This document shows positions 23,605-42,400 of a stretch of DNA of 64,000 nt, in pieces. A program made the position numbers and the translations under genes. Within the stretch, counting starts at the first letter, position 1. The number at the start of each line of letters is the position of its first letter. The stretch comes from Dipylidium caninum. Its lineage: Eukaryota > Platyhelminthes > Cestoda > Cyclophyllidea > Dipylidiidae. The DNA lies in assembly GCA_017562135.1 (NCBI GenBank), contig QEYB01001046.1, positions 2,480,001 through 2,544,000 of the forward strand, in the 5' to 3' direction. Under the pieces are notes generated by a model. It was not told where the DNA came from. It worked only from the letters and a program-made list of their open reading frames with translations, and did not search any database.

Positions 23605-24444
23605 GACAAAATGATTGGGCCAAACTCTGCTTTAACAATGAGATTTTGTCATACTGATAGACGTGCCGCTCTGTTTCTTCGCTCTAAGAGGAAACACCGT
23701 CACAAGGTTGCTCCATTTTAGTTCAGGAAAAGGACTTAGTAAAATTGCTCACCCGAGCCCCTACAACGGACAGAAACCTCACAAATCCTAATCCCCTAAA
23801 GCATGGAATTGTATATTGCAATGTGCTAAATTAAAACTACCGTGGTTTTCGATTATTAAAAAGTAGCATTTAACCGCGGTTTTTAACTGCGCCGTTAAAA
23901 AGAAAATATTTATTTCTCCACGTATTTTTGAGGATAAAGGCAACAGATTCAAACCATCTACTAATGTACCCTAAGGGTGTATCGCAACAATTTACTTAAT
24001 GGGTAAGTTAAAATTTTACCACACTCCTATGCAAGCCTGTAGTATTTATAAATTAAAAAAATTTGTGTTGAAAAGCTAGGAAAAGTTTTCAAAGATTGGC
24101 AGAATAGTATATTTGCTGTTTGGAATGACGATGAAGCATTCGTAAATAACTTCGCGATTGATACGATTGCATCAGGCTATATTGATAATCACTAAATAAC
24201 GTCGAAAACAAATTTTCCAGTTGGTTGGTAATGTACGGGAACGGATTTAATTATACAATAATGAGGCTGGTTTTCTTCCGTGATCTTATAGGCCAATCGA
24301 GTGACCACTTGATCTTGCGAGAAGTGCACTTTACCATAGTGGCCTGATTCCGTACTTCTGGTGCAGTTCCTTGGTCACTTTGGTCCTTAGGTCTTAATGC
24401 TTTGCGTCAATCATGAGTCTACTAAGGTTCGAGCAATTATTGTT
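23605..24444. other. AT-rich intergenic region upstream of LETM1
   Basis: No gene seen. The sequence becomes visibly AT-rich from about 23.8 kb compared with the Cav2 region. It lies between the unrecognised minus-strand gene and LETM1 and so may hold both promoters; no specific element could be recognised. Confidence 0.5.
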
Positions 24445-31705
<7,261 letters not shown>

Positions 31706-34292
31706 TACGAGCACATTATTGTCTCCATTCCTGTACACAAAGTAGCTTCACTCCCCTTCCGATCAGGCACGGTGCCGCCGTTAATATCATTTTCCGCCCC
31801 CTTCATGCATATAAGCATACATGATTAGAGGCGAGCACCGACATCAGTTTAAATTTGATTGAAATTGCGTTAGCTTGTTTCGCTGTACTTTGACTGGCAA
31901 GCATCGTATGTTTTTGAAAATGATAATTTCTTAAGTCTTTATCTGCCTTCCTATTGGGTGTCGTAAAGTTGAGAAATATGTCTGCGTCGCCGGATGAGGC
32001 CAGTTAGGTGGATACCCCTGGGAATAGTGAAAAGATTGGTGGTGGGGGCTTTTGAAGTAGAAGGAATCCTTTGGTGACGAAGCTGAATCAGGTGTTTTGG
32101 GACGCTCGTGTCTTTCGTTGCTTCTGGTCTTTTTAAGTTACGTCCATTGAACTTACTACTATATTAATATATTTTTTTTAAGAAAGGGGATATGCTCTTA
32201 AAGAGTATAGCAAGGCTCTGTGATAAATGCCTTTGTCGCGCACTTTTCCGCCTATTCTATTCCACTCAATTCTTGTTCCCGTCTTGAGAACACGAGCTGA
32301 GTATTCGCTCCTTGTCAACTTCAATTCCTCGTTTACAGCCAACTACGACCCAAAAGAAGGTTGATTGTTGGAGCCAGCGAGTAAATTTTACCAAAGGTCG
32401 GTCTGTTAATCACACGCCAGTACTCACCAAGGAATAGATTGTGCGTCTCACAAATGTACCGATAAAAAAGATGTACAGTCGTGGAACCGCGATACTAGCT
32501 ATTGGGAGCTCTGGACACTGGCAACATCGGGATTTAAGTATGATTTATCATGAGAACCTAGTTTTCATGTATGTGATACTGCTTCATTTATGATTGAGTT
32601 TTTTGGGTGAGAAGTGTGGCAGCGATTCATGATAATAACACATGGAGTTGCGATAGTATGAGCCTGAATTGCGTGCTTACTAAAGTATGAAAAATGCCTG
32701 AAGGCGTCGGACGAAATTACCTTGCACTCAGAGGTAGACAAGATTATTTGTTTTGAAATGGCATTGATTGCTGCGCCCTAAGAACTCAAGAAGGTCAGAG
32801 CATATTAGCAATGGAAACATGGGGGTGTAGGCACCCATGAAGAGAACGGGCGCATCACCTTGAGATAATTTGACAGGTTAGATGCTGCATATTTGGCTTT
32901 ACTTTTCTTGTTTGAGAATAGGAAAAGCTTTTCTGTCAGTTTACTTTATTGTTGAGAATGAAGCTTTCGTAGTTTACTAGTGGGGCTTCCGAGCGAGTAG
33001 TAAGAGGCCTGCCCTCCGAGACTCAGCCTACTCTTTTACGTCAAACTTACGCTTATCTTTTAATATAGGACGATGTCATGCTTGAGGCATGGTCTTGGAA
33101 AACTGCAGGCTTCTCAATTTTTTAACCAAAATTTTAACTATTCACATTCTACGAATGTTAAGCTGTTTCGTTAAGGCAAGAAATGTCGAAAAGTTATTGT
33201 CGCCAGGGTTTTTTAGAATATTGCTTTACATAGTGGTAACAGCATAACGCATTGTAATCTCATAGAAAATCCCGTTATTAAAAAAAATGAACCCACTCTA
33301 CTTTTAACGGTAAAATAAAAAGTAGTTGTTCTAGTATGCTGGCGCGAAAAGTCTGAAACATTCGAGCATTGCCAGTTCGGGATGGTGCCTGCGCTGATTG
33401 GTTTTTTCGTAAGCAGAATATGTTTCCACTAGTACACCATTTGGAAAATTTTCAAAAAGTATTACCGGACAATCCTTGTTTACTGGTTCCGTGCACTATG
33501 CCTTAACGTAGTAACTTAGATTGTGTCTGCTTACAAATCGACGATTTCTCCCCAATTTCCCAAGAATTTTAATAAACCAACTGACGTGCTAACTTTATTT
33601 TTTGAGACCGGCGAGCAACCCGTTTATTTATTGGTTTTGCGTCATGTATGCATTTAGTACAGAAACAGGCTTGGCAACGCATTGTCGTTAAAGGTGCCGC
33701 TATGGAGGTTTTCACGCACGTACAAAAAAAACTTCTCAAGTTTGCTTGCGTTCATAAGACTTCACTGAATGTGAGTATGCTCGCAAGTGACCGCCATTGC
33801 AACTACTAGCTCATGCTACCTTGGTTACCGTGGATTGGTTGCTAGCCGATATAATAACTGACGCCGCTTCTCTGCATGAATCAGTCCAATCAACCTTAGG
33901 AGCGTGTCCCGATCCTTGCGTCCTTTTCAGTTGCATCTTTAAGTATTGATATGAAAAGGGTCTACCTAGGGCGAATTCACTGCTAGTTAGTTATTTGTGC
34001 GCTGATTTTGGCATGACTCTGTTGCACATATCCATTCATAACGCGAGTTTTTAGACATGCGAATTCACCGACTGTGGTAACAATAATACGACTACATTCT
34101 CCCGCCACTCCAGTGTCTTATATTGGCTCAAACTCTTGTAGGAAGGCAGCGTCATTCCCCGATTGGCCTGAAGAGAGGTATGACCCCCTACCGCTGGGAG
34201 AACTTGCAAGAGTGGATCGTTCGTCCTTTAATCACAAACCTACATCATATCGCTAACCCTTTTTTACGAGGCTTTATCGAAGAGCCTTTAGC
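31706..34292. other. intergenic region LETM1 to C2HC zinc-finger gene
   Basis: About 2.6 kb with no open frame of 60 codons on either strand until 34074. It should contain the LETM1 3' UTR and the promoter of the next gene. No clear AATAAA was found close to the LETM1 stop. Confidence 0.6.
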
Positions 34293-35192
34293 ATGCCACG
34301 ACCGCCAACTGTCTTATGCTACATTTGCCACCGTGAGTTCGGCACCGCGTCCATCGGAATTCATGAGCGAAACTGTCTCAAGAAGTGGCACGATGAAAAT
34401 AACAAGCTGCCGCCCTCAGAGCGCTTGGCCGAGCCTGTCAAACCTCCCAATTTCCCCTCCATCGCCGCGGGAACCCCCGCAGCTTCTAGCTCTTCCACCG
34501 TGGGTTTCGTCGACAATCGGCAAATTAAGACCACCGGTCAGGATCCGAATATTGAGGCCTATAACGCCGCCGCTGGTCGGACCAAAACCTATCCAACGTG
34601 CCCTAAATGCGGCCGCCACTTTGCGCCCGATCGGTTGACTGTGCACCAAACACACTGTAAACCCCCTCCAAAACTTGCCCGCCGACACACCTACGAAGCT
34701 CGGAGGCCCGATGTCGAGATTAATCTCCTCCATAAGCCCTTGAGTGGCAAAAAATCTGTCCCCAAAGTCTCAGGGAAAGGAACGGCAAGTGACGGCGGGA
34801 ACCTAGTTGCCTGCAGCATCTGTGGCCGAACCTTTGCACCTGACAAAATCGAGCGCCACCAAGCAGCGTGCCGCATCACACCGATCAAGGGCGCTCCTCC
34901 TAAGTCTAGGTCTTCGACACGAAGACGTTCAACTTCGATTAGCCGCTCGCAACCATCGACACGGCCGGCACCGACCTGCGACAACTGCGGTACCAAGGTA
35001 GGGGTTGGTGAAGAGTTCTGTGCCCGCTGTGGCACACCCATACCTCCTATGTGCCAGCAATGTGGAACCCCCTTAGCCCCGAAGGCAAAATTCTGTTCCC
35101 ACTGTGGTCGGCCTGTCCAAGCGAACAGAAACAACGGCACCGCGACTAAGACGTCACTTCCGGCTCTACGCCGTAGGGCATTTGCTCTTTAA
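34293..35192 (+). CDS. C2HC zinc-finger protein with zinc-ribbon tail (ZNF474-like)
   Basis: Intronless 299-residue protein. It opens with PRPPTVLCYICHREFG and WHDENNKLPPSERL, very like vertebrate ZNF474. Three C2HC-type fingers follow the pattern C-x2-C-x12-H-x3-C: CYICHREFGTASIGIHERNC (about residues 9-28), CPKCGRHFAPDRLTVHQTHC (about 103-122) and CSICGRTFAPDKIERHQAAC (about 174-193). The C-terminal part carries four CxxC knuckles (CDNCG, CARCG, CQQCG, CSHCG) as in double zinc ribbons. Linkers are Ser/Pro/Lys rich. The cellular role of this family is poorly defined; male germline/ciliated-cell expression is reported for ZNF474 in vertebrates. Its stop is 209 bases from the convergent PUS1 stop. 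Confidence 0.85.
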   Translation: MPRPPTVLCYICHREFGTASIGIHERNCLKKWHDENNKLPPSERLAEPVKPPNFPSIAAGTPAASSSSTVGFVDNRQIKTTGQDPNIEAYNAAAGRTKTYPTCPKCGRHFAPDRLTVHQTHCKPPPKLARRHTYEARRPDVEINLLHKPLSGKKSVPKVSGKGTASDGGNLVACSICGRTFAPDKIERHQAACRITPIKGAPPKSRSSTRRRSTSISRSQPSTRPAPTCDNCGTKVGVGEEFCARCGTPIPPMCQQCGTPLAPKAKFCSHCGRPVQANRNNGTATKTSLPALRRRAFAL

Positions 35193-35401
35193 TGAAGAGC
35201 CCAGCTCGTGTACTCTTGCCAAGCACACAGCCGCCAAGAGGCTTAGCTCGACACCCATCAGTTGTGGCTATCTTTTATTGAAACAGAAGACGACAAACCC
35301 CCTTTCCTTCGGTTTTTCAAGCTACTGCCCATGAGAAAGTCCTAAGGGATGAAGGCACAATGATATTATTTTGTAAAAATAATGAAAATGAGCTGGAAAT
35401 A

Positions 35402-37258
35402 TCAAAGCTCGACGGCACCGGGAGAAGAATCGGCATCTCTATTCTGCTGACTAGGAGAGGGGGAACTGGTACCGCCAGACGGCGGAAGTTCGGTTTCGCG
35501 TTTGTCGAAAGAATGGTTACTAAGATTCAATAGCCATCCTAACATACTACGATAGTTGGGGTAAGGAAATATAAACTGGTAATCTAAACAAATCCTACTC
35601 AATCCATTCCAAAATTCGTGGAAGTGAGAACCGAAGGCCTATTCCTTCTATTTTCTACTATACTTCAAATGTCAACCAAAGAAGTGTTAATCAATGGTAG
35701 GTTTCTAGGTAATCTACCATTTTCAGACAGAAGGTTCATTGCAATGCCTAGTCGGGAAATGTCCACATTCTACTAGTCCAAAAACAGCGCGAAGAAGCTC
35801 CTATGTCTAAATTCTAGGATCCAGGTTAGGGAACGGCAGCGATTAGGCACTAGAACGATTAATAATGTCAAAAGAAGTAAAGGATACGAGTTGTCCTCCA
35901 CTTCGCATTTCACTATATGTCGGAATATATAATTTTCCTTGAATTCGTCAATTTGGGACTAAATTTAGGACGATACTGGCACCCATATTTAGACTTACTT
36001 TATACCTCTCCCAATCAATGGGCTTGTGGCTACCATCGGCACAGAAACGGTTATTGTACCTGGCGTAGTCGACATGATCAAGCAGTAACCCAAGGCCAGG
36101 TGCCTTCGGTATATCCAACTACAAATAAAACGTTAAAATTTAACAACTTTAATAAATTTCCGATGCTGTAGACAAGGCTTACAGAACTCACTCTCTCAGT
36201 TTTAAAAACTTCTTCAAAGATGGACTCGTTTGTGTAACCTCGGACAACAGCAATGGCGAGGCCAATCATTTTTCGGATCTGATGAAGCATGAATGACTGT
36301 CCCTTAATAGTTATAAGAGCGAATTCTCGATCTCCATCAAGCAAGAATGGCGAGCCACATTCGACCGACATTATATACCGAATGCAACTTTTATCACTAG
36401 GTAATCTAAAAGAAGAGAATCAAAGGTAAATGCTCACACCTTCTAGAAGTGAAATTGAAAAAGTTGTGAGTGCCACTGTATCTTTGAAAGAGAGTATTTA
36501 TATGAGTCAAAGAACCCGATGAGAGGCGATAACGCCAGCAATTATCCAGCGTCAAGTTGTCTCCAGAGGAAAAGGAGAAGGTTGGCAGGAGATATTGGTA
36601 CACGCGATGATTGCAAGCTATTTTGGGGTTGAACTTTTTGGTAACACGGAATATATCTAGCGGAGGGAAAATTGGCGATAAAAGAGGGTTCGAAAATCTA
36701 CCCAATATTCTAATCTGACTTGGCAAATGTGAGTTTATTTTGTCGATAGATAAGGTATCTATGGGCAGCTTGGCAGCGCACACTTGACCAGCAGCGGATA
36801 CGTTTTTGTCTGTTTTGGAAGCTCGTTGAAAATGAATCTGAAAAAGTTAAGAGTTAAGCAACTGAATAAAAGAAAAAAATGATGGGAGTTCTTAGCCTAC
36901 GATTGATTGGTTTTTCATGTGTTCCTCTGTGATGTATCCAGCGTTATGAAATGCTAAGAGGAGTTCACCTTCTATCGTTTGGAATCCCTCATTTCTGAAC
37001 AGAAGGATCCGTGGTACAAAATTATGAGTTTGCTTACTTTTGCATTCCAAAGAAACCCGCACCCGAATAAACCATGATTATTGCACATTTTCGAAAATTA
37101 CGGGTGCCGTTGTCTTCGATTCCATCTAGTTTAGCAGTTTTCGCTTTATTCAATGGCTCCACAGGTTCAAGGCGACGTTTTAGTGTAGACATAATGCAAT
37201 TGGTTTTCTTGAAGTTTTCCGATAAGATCTTTATGAACTCTCGTAATTTTGTCAACAT
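35402..37258 (-). CDS. PUS1: tRNA pseudouridine synthase PUS1 (TruA family)
   Basis: Converts specific uridines in tRNAs (and some other RNAs) to pseudouridine in nucleus and mitochondria. Seven exons: 37038-37258, 36901-36994, 36702-36837, 36440-36656, 36192-36405, 35999-36118, 35402-35575, all in phase, 391 residues. Landmarks: VYSGAGFFGMQK, the catalytic-Asp segment SKTDKNVSAAGQV, LPSQIRIL, RVYQYLLPTFSF, GTHNFFNFTS, GQSFMLHQIRKMIGLAIAVV and KAPGLGLLLDHVDYARYN. The 45-base intron 36657-36701 could be read through in frame, but removing it restores the family length exactly. Around the catalytic Asp the usual Arg-Thr-Asp-x-Gly is Lys-Thr-Asp-Lys-Asn. The first ATG gives a basic N-terminus that could target mitochondria; a second ATG (37189) starts MSTLKRRLEP. 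Its start lies 7 bases after the stop of the upstream gene. Confidence 0.93.
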
Positions 37259-37265
37259 AAACGGC
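37259..37265 (-). promoter_or_regulatory. 7-base intercistronic gap, possible trans-splice site
   Basis: Only seven bases separate the TAG of the small membrane protein gene from the ATG of PUS1 on the same strand. The stop codon itself ends in AG (gactag followed by gccgttt-ATG), so a spliced-leader acceptor could overlap it. No room exists for a poly(A) site and a separate promoter. Trans-splicing here is inference. Confidence 0.4.
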
Positions 37266-37505
37266 CTAGTCTCTCAGTCCCAGTTCTTTTTCCCGCTTTT
37301 CCTTTTCTTTGAGGGCCTCTGCGTACTGCTTCCTTTGAAGTTTGTACGCCTTATTGTCAAACAAGTAATGTTTTCCGAGCTTGTAGAATATATAGCAAGT
37401 TAATGCGCTGCCACCGAAGAAAGACACAAGAACAAATGACTTAAAGCCTATATCACGCAGTCGACTAAGAATGCCAGGGCGGTAGGCTCGAAGACGTTCC
37501 CGCAT
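37266..37505 (-). CDS. small one-helix membrane protein, COX6C-like (tentative)
   Basis: 79 residues from the first in-frame ATG (37505). The frame is open further upstream to about 37560, so an upstream exon joined near 37555 is possible, and two out-of-frame ATGs precede it. The layout is a basic N-terminus (MRERLRAYRPGILSRLRD), one hydrophobic helix (SFVLVSFFGGSALTCYIFY, about residues 23-41), then a charged Lys/Glu-rich tail (KLQRKQYAEALKEKEKREKE). This order, and the KAY/YAE motif after the helix, recall cytochrome c oxidase subunit 6C, but similarity is weak; another small mitochondrial or ER membrane protein is possible. It is the likely first cistron of a pair with PUS1. Confidence 0.6.
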   Translation of the reverse strand: MRERLRAYRPGILSRLRDIGFKSFVLVSFFGGSALTCYIFYKLGKHYLFDNKAYKLQRKQYAEALKEKEKREKELGLRD

Positions 37506-37541
37506 AACCAAATGCGACCAATCATGTGCGTAGCATGCCAA

Positions 37542-39389
37542 TTCAGAAAATGCTGTCGTTTATAAGAAGGTGACAGATAAAATGAGATTTTATAAGCCAC
37601 GCCAACCAACGCCAAATACAGATAAAAACAAGCAGTAATTCGCGTTGAACAGAAGGATTTAAGGCCTAAGCGGGATATTTGAGGTTTCCTTTAAATCGTA
37701 AATTAAAGGACGCCCTCACGAGTTGAAGTGTAGGGTTCCGAGCCGTCAAGAAGGATTAGCTTCAGCATTTCGTGCTGCTGAGAAGCTCCATGAACTACGG
37801 ATAAGGTTGGGTTAATCAATATACGAATAGATGGGAAGTCATCTCATTCTAAAGCTCGCAGAATTTGCTTTGGGTTAACAGATCATGCATTTTTGGTCTC
37901 CAACTTGTATGCGATGTACTACTTCGTTGGCTATCGCGTTTTACTCAACCTAGTTGCCGTCCTGTTATATGTCTTTAGAGAGGTCCTTCTATTCGAATAG
38001 ATAAGAAAGTGCTCCCTATGAGTACACCAATATAGGAAAGTTGAACGCAATTAAACCGAACAATTGAATAGCTAAAAGACATTCACTCCCCATATTTCTC
38101 AACTATTTAGGGAAAGGAGAAAGTTCGCATTTAGGTTATCGACTTAGCCGTTTGTAAGCTGCTTGCAAATTATATTTCTATTCTGATAAAATTCCAAGTT
38201 TTACTCTTCGTTAGCGTGCTGCCATTCGACGTCTTGATGCGGGCTTTTGTCCAAATCTCAGCCCTTCCAAATGTTGTTACGGTTTGATGCTGGGTACAAT
38301 GCAGATTACCGTTGTCAGTGCACTCTTGGTCTGAGGTATTCTAACCACTTCCATTCGTCAATAAAAATCTTTTTCCTTTAAATTCACTTATAGCAGTTGG
38401 AAAACGTTACTACCTAGTGCTTGCAGTCGCCCAATGTGCTCCAAATCTGAGATATAAAGGGCTACACTTTGATCTGTTCCTTAGTCTCAGTATGTCCACT
38501 TAATGGAAAAGAGTGGTGGTAGGAGGCAAAACAAAGTTTAATTGCGAATCGTATGTACACTCGAGTCGAAAAAGGCGTTCTGGTTAAGATCAGAACGATG
38601 AAAATAATCAGTTTCATCTTCCTTTCGGCGTGTCTATTCACTTCGCCATGAATTGTTCACTCAGTTACCATATTCATCAGTATAACAAACCCAAAAGGCA
38701 AATTCTGTCTCTCATTACAGCGCTACTTGCATTTTTAGTACCTGTGAAGATTAAGTCATCTTCGACATGGCTGTATCGGAGGGGACACTTAAAGAATATT
38801 AATTTAGACCGAACAAGGTAATGTAGACAGTGTCACTTTGCAGTAAAATTAGCCTAAAAGCGAAAATAGGGATCCCGAAGTGGATCAGTGGCCGATTCTT
38901 CGTAGTCGTGTTTGAAGTTGTTTGCCTTTTCGTAAGGCTTTCGAGAACATTGATGCACATCCACGTAGTGTACTTCTTTGGCAGGAATAAAAGTAGTACA
39001 ACTGAATTCTAAACCCGATCCTCTCAATCCCCCCCTCCCCTCCTAGTTTCGGCCGTGACATTGACATTCTGTGTAGTGGGGCGGGCCACCACTACCTCTG
39101 AATCAAGTGCGCCCTTGACGCTGGCATCGAGGTCAAAACCTGACAAGTAAACATTCGTTGTTTCTTACTGTTCCTAAGTGAACCCGAATAACTTTTCACT
39201 TTCAATCCTAGTAAGTTTACATTAATAGAAAAATCCCTAATGAATTTACTTTTCGAAATTAAAAAGATGACCGGCAACATCAAAACCACCACACTAGTGT
39301 CTCACACCGGTCGTATTGGAGCCTTCCACCCGTCATTTGATAGGCCGGTATATCCTCTGAACGACTACAGTTGCATGCTCTTCCCAAGA
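37542..39389. other. intergenic region between TAPT1 3' end and the COX6C-like gene
   Basis: No gene recognised on either strand. Presumably holds the promoter of the COX6C-like/PUS1 unit near its left end. A perfect 7-bp inverted repeat (gtagtgg ... ccactac) lies at about 39074-39098. Confidence 0.5.
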
Positions 39390-39395
39390 TTTATT
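39390..39395 (-). terminator. poly(A) signal AATAAA for TAPT1
   Basis: AATAAA on the minus strand (tttatt on plus) about 95 bases past the TAPT1 stop, in an AT-rich context. Position and sequence fit a normal poly(A) signal. Confidence 0.65.
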
Positions 39396-39488
39396 AACAA
39401 AGTAAATCGCAAAAATTTAACACATCTCGTAAAAGTAGTGAACAAAAAACATATAATACAGACACACGTGAGGGGTGTGATGTAACTA

Positions 39489-42400
39489 TCAACTAATCTG
39501 TCCCCCAAGCATAGAATATCGGTCGACATTGGAGAGAGGCTGCTTGACTGAAGTTTCGGCATTTGTCGTGGTCGTTGCCGTCACTTCATCATCGGTATAA
39601 GGTGATGTATGGGAAGCCTGGGAGACATTCTTTGTACCCTCCCCCGGCTTCGTAGTGAGAGGAATAGCTGCCGTCAATGAATCTTCCGCCTCTGTCGCTA
39701 CTACCTCGTCGTCTGAAAGAAGATCCACATCTACCGCACCCTCAAGATGTGCTGTCTCATCGTTCAAAGTGGAGCTCAGTTGCTCTAAGATTAAGAGGCT
39801 CGTTTCATTCTCCGTGTGTCGTCGGCGGCGCGGGATGAAGCGGACGCGTTTTACTACATCCTCACCGGCCATATCCTCTGGGTCCTCTGCGCCAGGCGTG
39901 GTAGTTGTCGATCGCGAAGAACACGGCTTAAATTTTTGCGAGATTGAAGTGATGTCGTCCAAACTGAAGCACCATCGTCGACGATAACCAAAGTGATCAC
40001 GAGAGTGAAGTCGAGTGCTGATGGGAATCTTTCGTGACAAATGGACTAGGGGAGTTGAGGAAAGTAAGTTTAGGGGAGAGGAGCAGCATTGTTGCTGGTA
40101 CCTTAGACTTAGGTGCGAGGGAGATGGGGAAAAGAAGCAGGAGCTTTTACTGCACGGCGAAAGAGGTGGTGGTCCCGCTTGGCTAAACGAATCTAGTGCT
40201 CGTAGCTGCGGCGTTGGAGAGGCGGAGAGAGAGGGCAGTTCTACAAAGTATGACAAATAAACAAAGACTATTTCAATACTAGCAGTGTGATAGGGCTTTT
40301 GCGTTGATCAAATCGCGAAAAGCCACCCCAAACACTTTTATATCTTATTAATGTTAAAAATATTAAGTCAAGGAAGATATGTGACGACTTAAAAATTAGG
40401 GGATTAGTAATAAAGAAAAGTTTGCAGAGGCGGACGTGAAGTGGAAACGTCTAGTGCAAGCAAAGGGTTGGTGAATTCAAGGATCAAACAAAAAAAGAGA
40501 AACTTGAAAATGCCACCAGAGAAAGGCATACGGGAAGCCTTCCTATGAAAGATCTGCATATCACCGGCATCCATGACCAACTGTCGCGAACGCGCCTCTA
40601 TCTGAGACTTGGATGCCTTCAGGATGCCCTTCTGTTGTGGCCATTCCAGCAGATGTATCGGTGGTGGAACTCTGTAACGAACAGAAATCCTCTTCGGCCT
40701 CTTCCGCCGTGTCTACTTCTTCGCCAATCGCGTCAGTTTGATTGGCGGCGAAGGTGATCGGAGAGGAGAACTTTGTGAGAACCGCGGGGGAGACGCAGGT
40801 GGTGTCACTGTGCGACCGGCGGGGCGGCAGTTGTGGCATCGCCAACTGGTCCTCATCTCGTGTGGGTTGATCGTAGCCGGTGTAAGGAGGGTAGAAATAG
40901 CTCGTCGTGCGCTTACCCCCCGCTTCGGCATTGCCACCGACAGTGCACTCTTTGCCCGCGCGCTCCCCGCTGGCGCCCATCTTCGCCTGAGTCGATGAAG
41001 CGGCGGTCGCACTTGTCACCACTGCTGCCTCTTTGGCCAATTTAGCGGTCATCATTTGGGTATAGGCTTGCACATGAGAGTAGGCACGGTCCAGGAGGAT
41101 AATGTGAACCAACACCTTTAGGGCGAATAATCTGAATAGAAAAAGATTAAGGAATGAATGGAAGTTACTGATAAAGAAGTATTTTGGTTACCAGTGGTTT
41201 ATTAACCAAACTGTCGTTCAAGACAGGGGAAACACCCCAGCAATTCTACATACAATGGAAGAGCTAAGAGGAGGAAGATGTAGATCCACGAAGATTTGAC
41301 AGTTTGGATGATCATCACGTTGATGAGGCAACTCAGTGAAATCGGTGTGAGGCCCATGCGTCGAGAGAGAAGTTCAAAGTAATCGGAGGTGTTCTGCAAA
41401 TGATGGACAACAACATGAGGCATAGGAGCGCAAGATCGAATAAAAGTTGAAACTCATCTTAAGCAGGATCAAATGAAACCTTTAGTAATTGCTAGTTTTG
41501 ACATGACTGACCCAATAAATAGGTGAATTTATCGAGAAGTGTGTGAATGTCGTTCCTACGGTAATTTTGCTGTGAAAGCTAATAAATTCCGACAATCTTT
41601 GAATAGGTAAACCACATAAAGGGCGGAGTAACTGAGTCTCTCTCTGAAACGATCATTTTAAGGGGCTTGTCAGACCGGAGTTGTGGTCAGTTCTCCAGGG
41701 CGGTGTCAAAACTGAGCAACCTTAAAGAGCATTATAAGCTTTACATGGTCGATTGGGGAGAAACATTGGCTCACCTTGCCCTGTCGACATAGCAAGAGGT
41801 CGTAGGCGATGCTCACCGTGTACTCCGCGTACACCTAAATGGGAAAAGATGGCCAAATGCCAAGATATTCCTCACTGCGTAATCCAGTGAAATAACACTA
41901 GTCGAGATCTTTTAAGCCCCACAGGCTACTGTGTGCACTTGATGAATGTTGAAAGTGAGAGAAATTAGCGGTAAAAATGGTCGAGACACGACTGATCTAG
42001 TGAATCGGACAAGTTTCATTTCAACTCATCTCTCTTCATTACTTTACAGAGAAGCGGAGGAGTATTCCATCTTGGCACTTAACTACAGGTCTCTGTGGCG
42101 TAAATGTTTACGTTATCTTGGTAGTCTTTAAAAACTGACGAACACACAAGCCAACGGGATGGAATCACTCACTACGTACAGCACCGCAAAAAGGCAACCT
42201 TCGAAATCATACACAAGGTGACAGGAGAGGCTCATGCGCATACAAAAACAAGATTAACTAACAGTGAAGTCGAATATACCGCATTCTCTCTTCAAGACGA
42301 CCACTCAGACAGACAGATTTTATTAGGCGAACTAATTATGTTCTCAGTGGTCCACATCGGCAGGTGGCGAAAGCAGTTCTTGGGATGTTTGCCATGGGGC

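Noticed and set aside
35824..35934. extra PUS1 exon (ENYIFRHIVKCEVED) between 35999 and 35575
   Set aside because: It resembles the region expected, but its end phase does not fit the last exon, while joining 35999 directly to 35575 keeps phase and matches family length.
39655..39987. 110-codon plus-strand Ser/Arg-rich open frame
   Set aside because: Antisense shadow of the TAPT1 C-terminal exon.
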